Positions 16,501 to 23,537 of a DNA stretch of 64,000 bases are shown here, in pieces. The stretch is from Streptomyces stelliscabiei. Lineage in GTDB: Bacteria > Actinomycetota > Actinomycetes > Streptomycetales > Streptomycetaceae. The translations under genes and the position numbers were made by a program. Each line of letters opens with the position of its first letter. Position 1 is the first letter of the stretch. The notes under the pieces are model-generated. The model ran no database searches. It was given only the letters and a program-made list of their open reading frames with translations, and was not told the DNA's origin. The DNA lies in contig NZ_JADBGF010000001.1 in the NCBI RefSeq assembly GCF_014873495.1, positions 5,704,001 to 5,768,000 on the forward strand, in the 5' to 3' direction.

Positions 16501-17042
16501 CCCGAGTGCTCTACCTCATCGCCTGTGCCGCCGGACCCACCCAGTACGTCGACGAAGGTGTCCGCGCCGCCCAGGCCGACGGCTGGGACGTGTGCCTCAT
16601 CCTCACCCCGTCGGCAGCCAGCTGGTGGGAGCCGCGCATGGAGGAGCTGGTCGCGCTGACAGGGCACCCGGTGCGGTCGCGGTACAAGCTGCCGTGGGAG
16701 TCGGACGCGTTGCCGAAGGCGTCCGCGATACTGGTTGCGCCGATGTCGTGTACAACGCTGAACAAGTGGGGCGCGGGGATCGCGGACACTGTGGCGATCG
16801 GTATCCCGTCGGAGGCCGTGCACATGGGCGTACCGGTAGCGGCGGTGCCGTACTTCAACCAGGCCCAGGGCGCGCAGCCGGCGGTAGCGCGGTCGATCGC
16901 TGCGCTGAGAGAGCAAGGCGTTCTCGTCCTCGACGGCCCGGAAGGATACACGCCGCACCCTCCCAAGCAAGGGGACCCCAAGGGGTTCCCGTGGGAGCGG
17001 GCACTGGCTGGGGTACGACGGGCAGCGGCCTCCTCAGCGTGA
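16497..17042 (+). CDS. Flavoprotein (HFCD family)
   Basis: 181 residues. The start (MTRVLYLIACAAG) and the motif APMSCTTLNKWGAGIADT fit the homo-oligomeric flavin-containing Cys decarboxylase fold, which binds FMN and acts on thiol or peptide cysteine groups (Dfp, EpiD). The catalytic details cannot be assigned. It is directly coupled to the XRE/TPR regulator, a pairing I recall as frequent in Streptomyces genomes; the regulator may sense the enzyme's product. Confidence 0.8.
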   Translation: MTRVLYLIACAAGPTQYVDEGVRAAQADGWDVCLILTPSAASWWEPRMEELVALTGHPVRSRYKLPWESDALPKASAILVAPMSCTTLNKWGAGIADTVAIGIPSEAVHMGVPVAAVPYFNQAQGAQPAVARSIAALREQGVLVLDGPEGYTPHPPKQGDPKGFPWERALAGVRRAAASSA

Positions 17043-17096
17043 GCGGATGAATGTTCCAGCGTGACCGCTGTCGGTCCGGACTCGTACGCTGGCCGT

Positions 17097-17294
17097 ATGC
17101 CCACCGACCTCCCGTGCCGTGGTTCCGTGCGGTCCGCGGCAGACCTCAACAACCGGATCCGCACCCTGATGCTCGGGGCCGGCGGCTACCTCCGGCCCCA
17201 CGAACGCGCCGAGTACGAGCAGCTCGTCACCGCCTGGGCCCTCGCCGACGCAGCCGAACGACGCCCCCACCCCACCTACGCCGAAGCCGCCTGA
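17097..17294 (+). CDS. Small conserved Streptomyces protein, unknown function
   Basis: 65 residues from ATG 17097; GTG 17061 is an alternative. The sequence (RSAADLNNRIRTLMLGAGGYLRPHERAEYEQLVTAW) is a helical hairpin-like pattern that I recall as widespread in Streptomyces, but it has no assigned function. Confidence 0.65.
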   Translation: MPTDLPCRGSVRSAADLNNRIRTLMLGAGGYLRPHERAEYEQLVTAWALADAAERRPHPTYAEAA

Positions 17295-17357
17295 CCGACC
17301 GGCCGACAGCCAGCCCCTCAGTCGAAAATCCAACGCCGCCGCTTAGGATCCCCTCCC

Positions 17358-17561
17358 GTGAGCGACATCGAATACCCGAGCGACCTGATCAACCTCGAGA
17401 CGACAGCCTGGCAAGAGATCCAGGCCGGCCGCCTCACCCTCACCACCGCCGGTGCCGTCCAGAGCGCCATCACCGCCTTCGCCACCGAGACCGGCCTCGA
17501 CCGCTACACCGTCGAGATGGGCCTCAAGAAGACCGTCCGGCACACCGCACCAGCAGCCTGA
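17358..17561 (+). CDS. Small conserved Streptomyces protein, unknown function
   Basis: 67 residues from a GTG (MSDIEYPSDLINLETTAWQEIQAG). Helical, soluble and acidic at the start. Proteins beginning this way are common, usually as singletons, in Streptomyces. It is convergent with the next small gene. Confidence 0.65.
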   Translation: MSDIEYPSDLINLETTAWQEIQAGRLTLTTAGAVQSAITAFATETGLDRYTVEMGLKKTVRHTAPAA

Positions 17562-17579
17562 CCCACGCCAGGCCTCCGG

Positions 17580-17747
17580 TCACGAAGGCCCACAGACCGC
17601 CTCAGGGCGCCGCGTCGACAGGACGTACTCACGCTCCCCGACCTGGAAAGCCTGACGCGCACGTTCCAGCAGCTCCACATCGTCCTCGCAGCGGCGGTAG
17701 ATCTGCTTCAGCGCGCGGTCGGCATTCGGGTACGGGCGGTACGACAT
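17580..17747 (-). CDS. Small protein, 55 residues
   Basis: ATG 17747 is preceded by GAGGAGAC at proper spacing. The product begins MSYRPYPNADRALKQIYRRC and ends RRPEAVCGPS; it is basic and helical. The good ribosome site and the fit between neighbours support a real gene too short for standard cut-offs. Unknown function. Confidence 0.6.
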   Translation of the reverse strand: MSYRPYPNADRALKQIYRRCEDDVELLERARQAFQVGEREYVLSTRRPEAVCGPS

Positions 17748-17810
17748 CAGCGTCTCCTCGGATCAGCTACACGATCACAAACCACAACGCTGTCCCCGGA
17801 CATGACGAAA

Positions 17811-17844
17811 CGGCCCTCGCCCTCCCGAAGGAGAGCGAGGGCCG
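17811..17844 (-). terminator. Hairpin terminator after the fic gene
   Basis: A 10-bp stem (CGGCCCTCGC and complement), extended past one mismatch by CTCC/GGAG and closed by a CGAA loop. It lies 12 bp past the Fic stop on the minus strand. Confidence 0.75.
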
Positions 17845-17855
17845 CGGGCGTACGG

Positions 17856-19025
17856 TCAGTCGTCTACGCGTACCGGCAGGAAGGCCCGGAGCTGGTCGGT
17901 GTAGGGCATGACCGCCCTGCCGTTCCTGCTCTTGGTGACCAACCTGCGGTTCGCCAGCGCGTTGACATCTCGGGGCACCGTGCGTGATCCCTTGCCCGCG
18001 TAGTCGCGTGCCAGACGCGGGGTGAGCTCCGGGATCTCGGCGGTTGGCGTCATGACGCCCCATGGCAGGTCCAGGACCAGGCGGCGCTGGCGCATGCACG
18101 CCAGCGTCTCGGACCCATCGAACTGTGCGTGCACGAAGTTCTGCCAGGTGACCATCATCTGCTGCCCCCGGATGGCCTCGATCTGCTCACGCAGGCCGTC
18201 AACGAAGCCCTGCAGGCCATACCGGATGAAGCCAGTGATGTCGTACGGCTTGCGGCTGGTCATCGCCAGCTGCCGGTAGTACTCGGTCCGCGTGCGGTTG
18301 TAGTGGTCGGACAGCACGTGCGCGGCCACAGTCGGTGCCCCTGCTGCCAACAGCAGCTGGAACTCCATGAGCCGCGCCGTCCGCCCATTGCCATTGCCGA
18401 AGGGGTGGATCCAGGCCAGGTAGAGATGAGCCAGGATCGCCGAGATCAGAGCGACCGGCTTACGCAGTGGATCCTCGATCTCGGACAGGCCGTTCAGCCA
18501 CCCACACAGCTGGTCCAGCAGGTCGTCACACTCGTCCCATGGTGCGCCACGGTAGATGGAGCCCACGAGGACACTGTCCGTGCGCACTTCGCCCGGGACA
18601 ACCCCCTCCTCAGGAGGCAGGTCTTTCAGGACGATCGCGTTGAACTGTTTGATGCGCTCAGGCGTCAGCGTGAGCGGCCGCCCCTCGACGACATCCTTGA
18701 TGATGAGGTTGTAGCCCTCGACGATGTTGTCGACCTCCTGCCCCAGGTACTGCTGAGAAGGGGGCAGCACCAGCTCATGCTCGATTCGCTTGTGGACCTC
18801 CTCCTCGGACAGGGTGTTGCCCTCGATCTGCGTGGTCGCGTGTACGCCTTTCGTCAGGTACACGAGGTTCAGCTTGCGGGCCACGGCCGGCTGCAGCGGC
18901 ACGCCTGAGATGTGCTCGCACTTGGAGATGGCCTCGCCCAGCAGCATCCAGCTGACGTGGTCCAGGTCCTTCAGGTTGAGCTGAAACGTGATCCATGGAT
19001 GCGTGCCTCTGTATGTCCGTCCCAT
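17856..19025 (-). CDS. Fic-domain protein, auto-inhibited type
   Basis: 389 residues from ATG 19025, preceded by GGAGGGGTCA. The catalytic motif HPFGNGNGRTAR near residue 207 is complete (HPFx[D/N]GNGRxxR), so AMP transfer from ATP to a target hydroxyl is expected. An N-terminal inhibitory motif TTQIEGN near residue 65 matches the S/TxxxE(G/N) class II arrangement, and a winged-helix-like C-terminus follows (TVPRDVNALANRRLVTKSRNGRAVMPY). Hairpins flank the gene on both sides, so it is an independent unit placed beyond the phage late genes, typical of a lysogenic cargo gene. Its target is unknown. Confidence 0.9.
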   Translation of the reverse strand: MGRTYRGTHPWITFQLNLKDLDHVSWMLLGEAISKCEHISGVPLQPAVARKLNLVYLTKGVHATTQIEGNTLSEEEVHKRIEHELVLPPSQQYLGQEVDNIVEGYNLIIKDVVEGRPLTLTPERIKQFNAIVLKDLPPEEGVVPGEVRTDSVLVGSIYRGAPWDECDDLLDQLCGWLNGLSEIEDPLRKPVALISAILAHLYLAWIHPFGNGNGRTARLMEFQLLLAAGAPTVAAHVLSDHYNRTRTEYYRQLAMTSRKPYDITGFIRYGLQGFVDGLREQIEAIRGQQMMVTWQNFVHAQFDGSETLACMRQRRLVLDLPWGVMTPTAEIPELTPRLARDYAGKGSRTVPRDVNALANRRLVTKSRNGRAVMPYTDQLRAFLPVRVDD

Positions 19026-19179
19026 TGACCCCTCCGGCGCCCACAAAGTCCCAGTTCACATCAGGTGTGCTCCTAACATGCCCTGGTTTTTGTCCGTTGT
19101 ACTGGCAGCGTACAGCGCTGCTAGTGGGCCGCAAGACGACGCCCGGCCAGTTCAGGTAAACCTTCCTACAAACACGGTC

Positions 19180-19210
19180 GGCCCCGCCCTCCCGTAGGGA
19201 GAGCGGGGCC
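19180..19210 (-). terminator. Hairpin terminator at the end of the late operon
   Basis: An 8-bp stem (GGCCCCGC and complement), then one mismatch and CTCCC/GGGAG closed by a GTA loop. It lies just past the stop of the collagen-like gene, so it ends the late minus-strand transcript before the fic gene. Confidence 0.75.
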
Positions 19211-19219
19211 ATTGGTTGT

Positions 19220-19927
19220 TCACGCGAATCGTCGTCGGGGCTCGAGCGCCACCGCGAGTGGCGACTCCGGCTGGGGATCACCCCCGCCGTCCGGTGCACC
19301 GTCACGGCGGCACACGAGTGCGTCCTCGTCCCAGGCCGGCGCCTGCAGGCTGTACCCATCCGGGCAGTCAGGACCAGCCGGACCACGCTCGCCCGGCTCC
19401 CCCCGCTCACCCTTCTCACCCTGGACACCCGCTGGCCCGGGCTCGCCCTGGACGCCCGGCGGCCCTGCAGGACCGGCCGGCCCCTCGGCACCGGACTCAC
19501 CCGGCGACCCCGCCTCACCGTCCGCGCCGTCGCGGCCGTTCTGCCCCGGCGACCCCGAGGCCCCCGGCGCACCAGGCTCACCCGGCAGCCCCGCCTCCCC
19601 CCGCTGCCCCGGAACCCCTTGGGGACCCGGTATCGGCACCGGCACCCGGGCGCGCGCGGGCAGATCGTTGACCGCTTCGGACGGGTCCGGGGCCACCGGC
19701 GTCTCTCCGCCGGCCTTCACCTGCGTACGCAACGCCCGGACATCGGACGCCAGCGTGGACACCGCCTGACCCCGGAGGTCGGCCTCGGCGGCGGCCTCGG
19801 TGGCGCGGCTCGCCTGGGCGTCCATCCGCCCCCAGATGATGACGACCGCCCCGGACAGAGCGATCAGCCAGCACAGCAGGGCAAGCGGCCGCCACCTCCG
19901 CGCAAGAGCCTGCTCGGTGCGGGTCAC
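19220..19927 (-). CDS. Membrane-anchored collagen-like protein
   Basis: 235 residues from a GTG overlapping the previous stop. An N-terminal transmembrane segment (LALLCWLIALSGAVVIIWG, about residues 13-31) precedes a helical stalk. About 80 residues of Gly-X-Y collagen repeat follow (GPQGVPGQRGEAG..., many GEP, GPA, GSP triplets), then a tail with two cysteines (PDCPDGYSLQ, ALVCRRDG). It should trimerise. It lies last in the late operon, downstream of the lysis genes, so it may be a cell-surface or virion-release factor rather than a tail fibre. Confidence 0.75.
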   Translation of the reverse strand: MTRTEQALARRWRPLALLCWLIALSGAVVIIWGRMDAQASRATEAAAEADLRGQAVSTLASDVRALRTQVKAGGETPVAPDPSEAVNDLPARARVPVPIPGPQGVPGQRGEAGLPGEPGAPGASGSPGQNGRDGADGEAGSPGESGAEGPAGPAGPPGVQGEPGPAGVQGEKGERGEPGERGPAGPDCPDGYSLQAPAWDEDALVCRRDGAPDGGGDPQPESPLAVALEPRRRFA

Positions 19928-20232
19928 GGTTGGCCTCCCAGTTGGACGACGAGGGCGCGGAGCCGGGCGATCTCGGCCTGGTCGGCGGCACGCAGCGCGG
20001 ACTGCTCGGCCGCGCTGGCGGCCATCGTGCTGATCGTCGTGGTCTGCGTGTTGATCGTGGCGGCCTGCTCGGTGACCTTCTTGTCGAGCCGGTCCCGCTC
20101 TTCCTGCAGGTTGTCGGTCAGCGAGCTGTAGCCGGTGAGGGCGTTCTCGCCCTTCTTCCCCAGGTACGTCACCAGGCCACCGACGACCGCGGCAACGCCA
20201 ACGAGCAGGCTGCCGATGGTGGTGACGTCCAA
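19924..20232 (-). CDS. Single-pass membrane coiled-coil protein, putative second holin
   Basis: 102 residues: one transmembrane segment (TTIGSLLVGVAAVVGGLVTYLG, residues 4-25), then a long coiled coil (SLTDNLQEERDRLDKKVTEQAATIN...). Its position after the endolysin and first holin suggests a lysis accessory such as a second holin or spanin-like protein. Assignment rests on position and topology only. Confidence 0.6.
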   Translation of the reverse strand: MDVTTIGSLLVGVAAVVGGLVTYLGKKGENALTGYSSLTDNLQEERDRLDKKVTEQAATINTQTTTISTMAASAAEQSALRAADQAEIARLRALVVQLGGQP

Positions 20233-20241
20233 AGAGACTCC

Positions 20242-20490
20242 TTACGGAAGGGGGCGCCGGCTGCTGGCGACGACGGTCTCCGTCAGCCCGGGCCCGGTGG
20301 TGGTACCGCCGCTCGCGACGATCGCGGTGAGCAGCGCGGCCACAGCCGCCAGCCCGCCGATCGAGAACGCCTGGCCCCAATCGACGTCGATCAGGCCGAG
20401 GCCGTCGCCGCCCAGGAGCGCGAGGACGGCTTGGGCAAACGTGCGGACCATCCGCTCGAGGGTGGCCTTCCAGAAGGCTCTGTTCGTCAT
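20242..20490 (-). CDS. Putative holin
   Basis: 82 residues with MTNRAFWKATLERMVRTFAQAVLALLGG, a pattern seen in r1t-type phage holins, and two hydrophobic helices (AQAVLALLGGDGLGLI; GGLAAVAALLTAIVAS). It follows the endolysin on the same strand. Holins open the membrane to release endolysin at lysis. Confidence 0.75.
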   Translation of the reverse strand: MTNRAFWKATLERMVRTFAQAVLALLGGDGLGLIDVDWGQAFSIGGLAAVAALLTAIVASGGTTTGPGLTETVVASSRRPLP

Positions 20491-20591
20491 GCTGTTCCTC
20501 TCGTCAGGGCAGGCCAGAGAACGCCTCTGACCTGGGGTGTCATAGGGCGCGTAATAAAATCGCGCGGAAAGTTAAGGTCGGGCCGGGCCGT

Positions 20592-20690
20592 CTACAGACG
20601 GCAGATGCCGGCCATCACGCGGTACAGGTGTCCGGGCCCGAAGCGCAGGCAGCAGCAGCCCGGACACACCAGCCGTACCAACAGCCTCAC
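20592..20690 (-). CDS. Possible 32-residue coupled peptide
   Basis: Begins with a GTG overlapping the endolysin stop (GTGA). The short product is cysteine-rich and hydrophobic (LVRLVCPGCCCLRFG). Coupling supports translation; composition gives no function. It could also be read-through of no importance. Confidence 0.35.
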   Translation of the reverse strand: MRLLVRLVCPGCCCLRFGPGHLYRVMAGICRL

Positions 20691-21460
20691 TTCGCGGGGA
20701 GCTTCAGCACCTGGCCGGGCTGCAGCTCGTCCGGGTCGACGTCCGGGTTGAGGTCGGCGATCTCCTGCCACCGCCCGCCCTTGCCCAGCTCGTGCGCCGC
20801 GATCCCCCACAGCGTGTCCCCGGAGACCACCGTGTACGACCGCGCCGTACCCGGCGACCAGGACGCCTTGTGCTTCAGCCGCTCCGAGATCCGCGCCTCG
20901 ACGTCCACCCAGTCCAGACCGCGCGGGTCAACCTTCCCGACCTGCCACTCCAGATGCCGGATCACACTGCGCACCGTCCACCCGTGCTCCCGGCACAGCG
21001 CCGCCCCGGTACGGACGATCGCCTCGACCTGCTCCGGGGGCCACGGGTCCCGGCCGTCGCCGAGGTTCTCGCACTCGAAGCCGTAGTAGTGCCGGTTGCC
21101 GTCGGTGTTGTTCTCGTTCGCCGTCGGCAGCGCCTTCTCCGCGATGACCGCGCGCAGCACGTCGTCGTCTCCGAGGCCGGCGTGGTTGGCGCGGCCGTAG
21201 CCGACGAGATGCACCCGGCCGTCCTTCGTGATGACGCCGTGGCACAGCGGCCCGGGCAGACCCTCGTAACCGTCCCGGCAGATCCGCACGGTCTTGGCGC
21301 TGCCGGAGGTCACGGTGTGGTGGATCATCACGCCGTGAACGGGCCCCCACGGGCCGATGCGGTTGCGGTTGTGGTCACGCCAGTCGCCGACCTCGACGAC
21401 CGTCAGGCCCTCGTTCTTCAGCGCGGCCAGGAACGTGGCTGGCGCCAGAGGCGGCGCCAT
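20687..21460 (-). CDS. Endolysin: N-acetylmuramoyl-L-alanine amidase with LysM
   Basis: 257 residues from ATG 21460. The N-terminal 175 residues are an amidase_2 domain with zinc-ligand histidines (VMIHHTVTS; later NANHAG and the RHLEW region) that cuts the bond between muramic acid and the stem peptide. A C-terminal LysM (SYTVVSGDTLWGIAAHELGKGGRWQEIADLNPDV) binds peptidoglycan. There is no signal peptide, so release depends on the downstream holins. The start overlaps the preceding stop. Confidence 0.92.
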   Translation of the reverse strand: MAPPLAPATFLAALKNEGLTVVEVGDWRDHNRNRIGPWGPVHGVMIHHTVTSGSAKTVRICRDGYEGLPGPLCHGVITKDGRVHLVGYGRANHAGLGDDDVLRAVIAEKALPTANENNTDGNRHYYGFECENLGDGRDPWPPEQVEAIVRTGAALCREHGWTVRSVIRHLEWQVGKVDPRGLDWVDVEARISERLKHKASWSPGTARSYTVVSGDTLWGIAAHELGKGGRWQEIADLNPDVDPDELQPGQVLKLPAK

Positions 21461-21702
21461 CAGGAGGCCTCGGCCGGGGTGAAGTCCAGGTAGTACGCCT
21501 GGCCCGGCTCGAAGCTCACGGCCGGGTTGTCGACCTGGATGGTGAGGCTTCCGGTCGGAGTGGTCTTGGCGTACCGCTGGTCCTCCGGGGTCTCCGCGTC
21601 GTACATGGCCATGAACTCGTAGTTGCGGGTGACCTGATCCTCCTGAGGCCCCCACTTCTTGTGGGTCTCGAAGGTGCAGCGGAACTTAGCGCGGACGGGC
21701 AT
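21460..21702 (-). CDS. Small phage protein, unknown
   Basis: 80 residues from ATG 21702 (MPVRAKFRCTFETHKKWG), overlapping the endolysin start. The beta-rich sequence fits a small structural or assembly protein. No family recognised. Confidence 0.6.
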   Translation of the reverse strand: MPVRAKFRCTFETHKKWGPQEDQVTRNYEFMAMYDAETPEDQRYAKTTPTGSLTIQVDNPAVSFEPGQAYYLDFTPAEAS

Positions 21703-21725
21703 GGGTGCCTCCTGGGCATGCGAAA

Positions 21726-21750
21726 AGCCCCGGCCAGACGGCGCGGGGCT
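21726..21750 (-). terminator. Rho-independent terminator within the late operon
   Basis: On the minus strand AGCCCCG pairs with CGGGGCT and is followed by TTTT, an unusually classic terminator for this genome. It lies between the 170-residue gene and the lysis cassette, and could reduce read-through into lysis genes. Confidence 0.65.
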
Positions 21751-21775
21751 GAGAGGTGGGGTGGCCATCGGGGAG

Positions 21776-22288
21776 CTATGCGGGAGGCTCCTCGACGGGG
21801 TGGATGACGAGCTTGAACTCGGCGAGGGTGACCGTCTGCGGGCTGGACGCGTTGTGGCGAACCATCAGCCCGAGCGGTACCTGCGGGTCGACGAAGAGGC
21901 CCCAGCCCTTGGCGCGGTACTGCCCGCCGGGGGTGGCGACGTGGTCCTCGGTGCACGTGGAGTCGTAGCCGCCTGCCACGTCGAGCGGGTCGCGGACGAT
22001 GCGGGAGCGGACCTCGGTGTAGCCGCCGGCCTCCCAGTAGACGAGGCCGTGCACGGTGCCCCAGCCGGGGATACCGGCTGGCCAGCCTGGCCACACCAGA
22101 CCGGAGCGGGGCTGGGTCTGCCAACTGCTGGCCGGGACCCGGTAGGCGTCGGGCTGCAGCGGGTTGTGCATGTTCCACGGGTCGTACGACTCGGTGTCGT
22201 ACGGGAACCGCAGCAGGTGGTACTGGCCGTCGGCGGGTACGACTTGCGGGACGTCGACCTTGAGAGAGACGACGCGGACGCCAGGCAC
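21776..22288 (-). CDS. Minor tail/baseplate-region protein, unknown
   Basis: 170 residues (MPGVRVVSLKVDVPQVVPADGQYHLLRF). Aromatic- and beta-rich, with no membrane segment; it resembles jelly-roll receptor or decoration domains of tails in composition. The assignment comes from position between minor tail and lysis genes. Confidence 0.6.
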   Translation of the reverse strand: MPGVRVVSLKVDVPQVVPADGQYHLLRFPYDTESYDPWNMHNPLQPDAYRVPASSWQTQPRSGLVWPGWPAGIPGWGTVHGLVYWEAGGYTEVRSRIVRDPLDVAGGYDSTCTEDHVATPGGQYRAKGWGLFVDPQVPLGLMVRHNASSPQTVTLAEFKLVIHPVEEPPA

Positions 22289-22311
22289 ACAGACCTCCAG
22301 GAATGACGAAG

Positions 22312-22334
22312 GCCCCGGCCTGGTGGCGCGGGGC
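22312..22334 (-). terminator. Weak hairpin between tail genes
   Basis: A 6-bp GC stem (GCCCCG and complement) followed on the minus strand by GCCTTCGTC, resembling the other GGGGCCTTCG-type hairpins in this prophage. Confidence 0.4.
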
Positions 22335-22353
22335 GGCGGGTGGTGCGGTGTGG

Positions 22354-22551
22354 TCAGAGGGGGGTCTGCTCGACGTGGTGGCGGGTGGCCGTGACGCCGG
22401 TGACGCCGGGCACCGCCGCCAGGCGCTCACTCACGGCGGTGACGATGTCGGCCTCGGAGACGGGCAGGTCACCGCCCGCGAACTGGAAGGTGACGGTGGC
22501 GCGGGAGCCGTCGGTGTTGCGGGCCTGCACCTCGACGTAGGGGTATTCCAT
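22354..22551 (-). CDS. Small phage protein, unknown
   Basis: 65 residues (MEYPYVEVQARNTDGSRATVTFQFAGG), beta-rich, in the tail-tip region. Start codon ATG 22551 has a good upstream spacing to GGGACC. No known family. Confidence 0.55.
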   Translation of the reverse strand: MEYPYVEVQARNTDGSRATVTFQFAGGDLPVSEADIVTAVSERLAAVPGVTGVTATRHHVEQTPL

Positions 22552-22561
22552 GGGGTCCCTT

Positions 22562-23098
22562 CTAGGCTGCGGCTTCGTAGCGGCCCTGATGCCACATCAC
22601 GTCGTCGGCCGCGAGCGACGCGAACGGGGCGACCGAGTCCCAGAACGGCGCGGCGGCGGTGCCCGGTGTGGCCAGCTGCCGCAGTGATCCGTTGGCGTGG
22701 TTCGCTGTGGAGCACTGCCCTGTTCCCTGCTGGTTCAGGGAGGCGGACTCGTCCCGCCATACGACCCACTGCCCGCGGTGCCCGGACCAGGTGGCAGCAG
22801 GTGCGGCGGGCAGGGAGAAGTAGTAGTTGGCGGCCGAGCCGCCGTTGCCGTAGGTCGTGGTGCTGCCCATGGTGAGGCGCTGCAGATAGTCGACCGTGCG
22901 ACCGATCTTCATGTAGCGGGCGACGATCGTGCCGTTGCCGATCGCGGGCGCTGTGCCGGACTCGGCCCCCCAGACGAACGTGCCGGAGTAGTCGGTCCAT
23001 GCGCCGAAGAAGGTGTTGAACTGGTCGCGGATCTCCTGGTTGAGCAGGGCCGCGGTCACGACCTCGCCCACCACCCAGGTCCGTGGTGCGAATGTCAC
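22562..23098 (-). CDS. Minor tail protein, putative tail tip or fibre
   Basis: 178 residues from a GTG overlapping the previous stop. The opening TWVVGEVVTAALLNQEIRDQFNTFFGAW is a motif I recall in many actinophage tail-fibre-like proteins. A beta-rich carbohydrate-binding-like C-terminus follows. Likely part of the host-recognition tip. Confidence 0.65.
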   Translation of the reverse strand: MTFAPRTWVVGEVVTAALLNQEIRDQFNTFFGAWTDYSGTFVWGAESGTAPAIGNGTIVARYMKIGRTVDYLQRLTMGSTTTYGNGGSAANYYFSLPAAPAATWSGHRGQWVVWRDESASLNQQGTGQCSTANHANGSLRQLATPGTAAAPFWDSVAPFASLAADDVMWHQGRYEAAA

Positions 23099-23529
23099 GG
23101 GCTGACCTCCTCGGCGAGCGGGTCGACGGCGTCGGACGGCGGGATCCCCCACGAGACGGGGTCGTCGGGGTGCCACCAGTTCCGCAGGTGCGGCAACTCG
23201 TCGGCGACCAGCGCCTCGACGGCGGCCACGTCGTGGGGGAAGACGAGGGCGAGCCAGCCGTAGCCGCACTCGGTGCACGCCATCCGGGGGTCGGCCGGGG
23301 TGACGACCTGCGCGGAGCCGCACGGGCAGTCGGCCAACCACCTGTTGTGGTTGATCCGCGCGTACGCCTTCTGCCCGATCACGAACCCGTCGGGCGGGCG
23401 GACCCGGCGCTGGACGCGTTCCTCGTACCAGCGGAACACCCGCTCGGCCGGAGCCACCAGCGCCCAGGCGTCCGGGCGCTGAGGGTGGGACGGCAGGTAG
23501 AACGTCTCCGCCCGGACCACGGCAATCAC
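23095..23529 (-). CDS. Tail-region protein with zinc ribbon
   Basis: 144 residues from GTG 23529, with AGGAGG just upstream. Contains CPCG...CTECGYGW, four cysteines spaced as a zinc ribbon. It sits between the large and small minor tail genes; the zinc ribbon could stabilise a small structural protein. Function unknown. Confidence 0.6.
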   Translation of the reverse strand: MIAVVRAETFYLPSHPQRPDAWALVAPAERVFRWYEERVQRRVRPPDGFVIGQKAYARINHNRWLADCPCGSAQVVTPADPRMACTECGYGWLALVFPHDVAAVEALVADELPHLRNWWHPDDPVSWGIPPSDAVDPLAEEVSP

Positions 23530-23537
23530 ATGACCTC

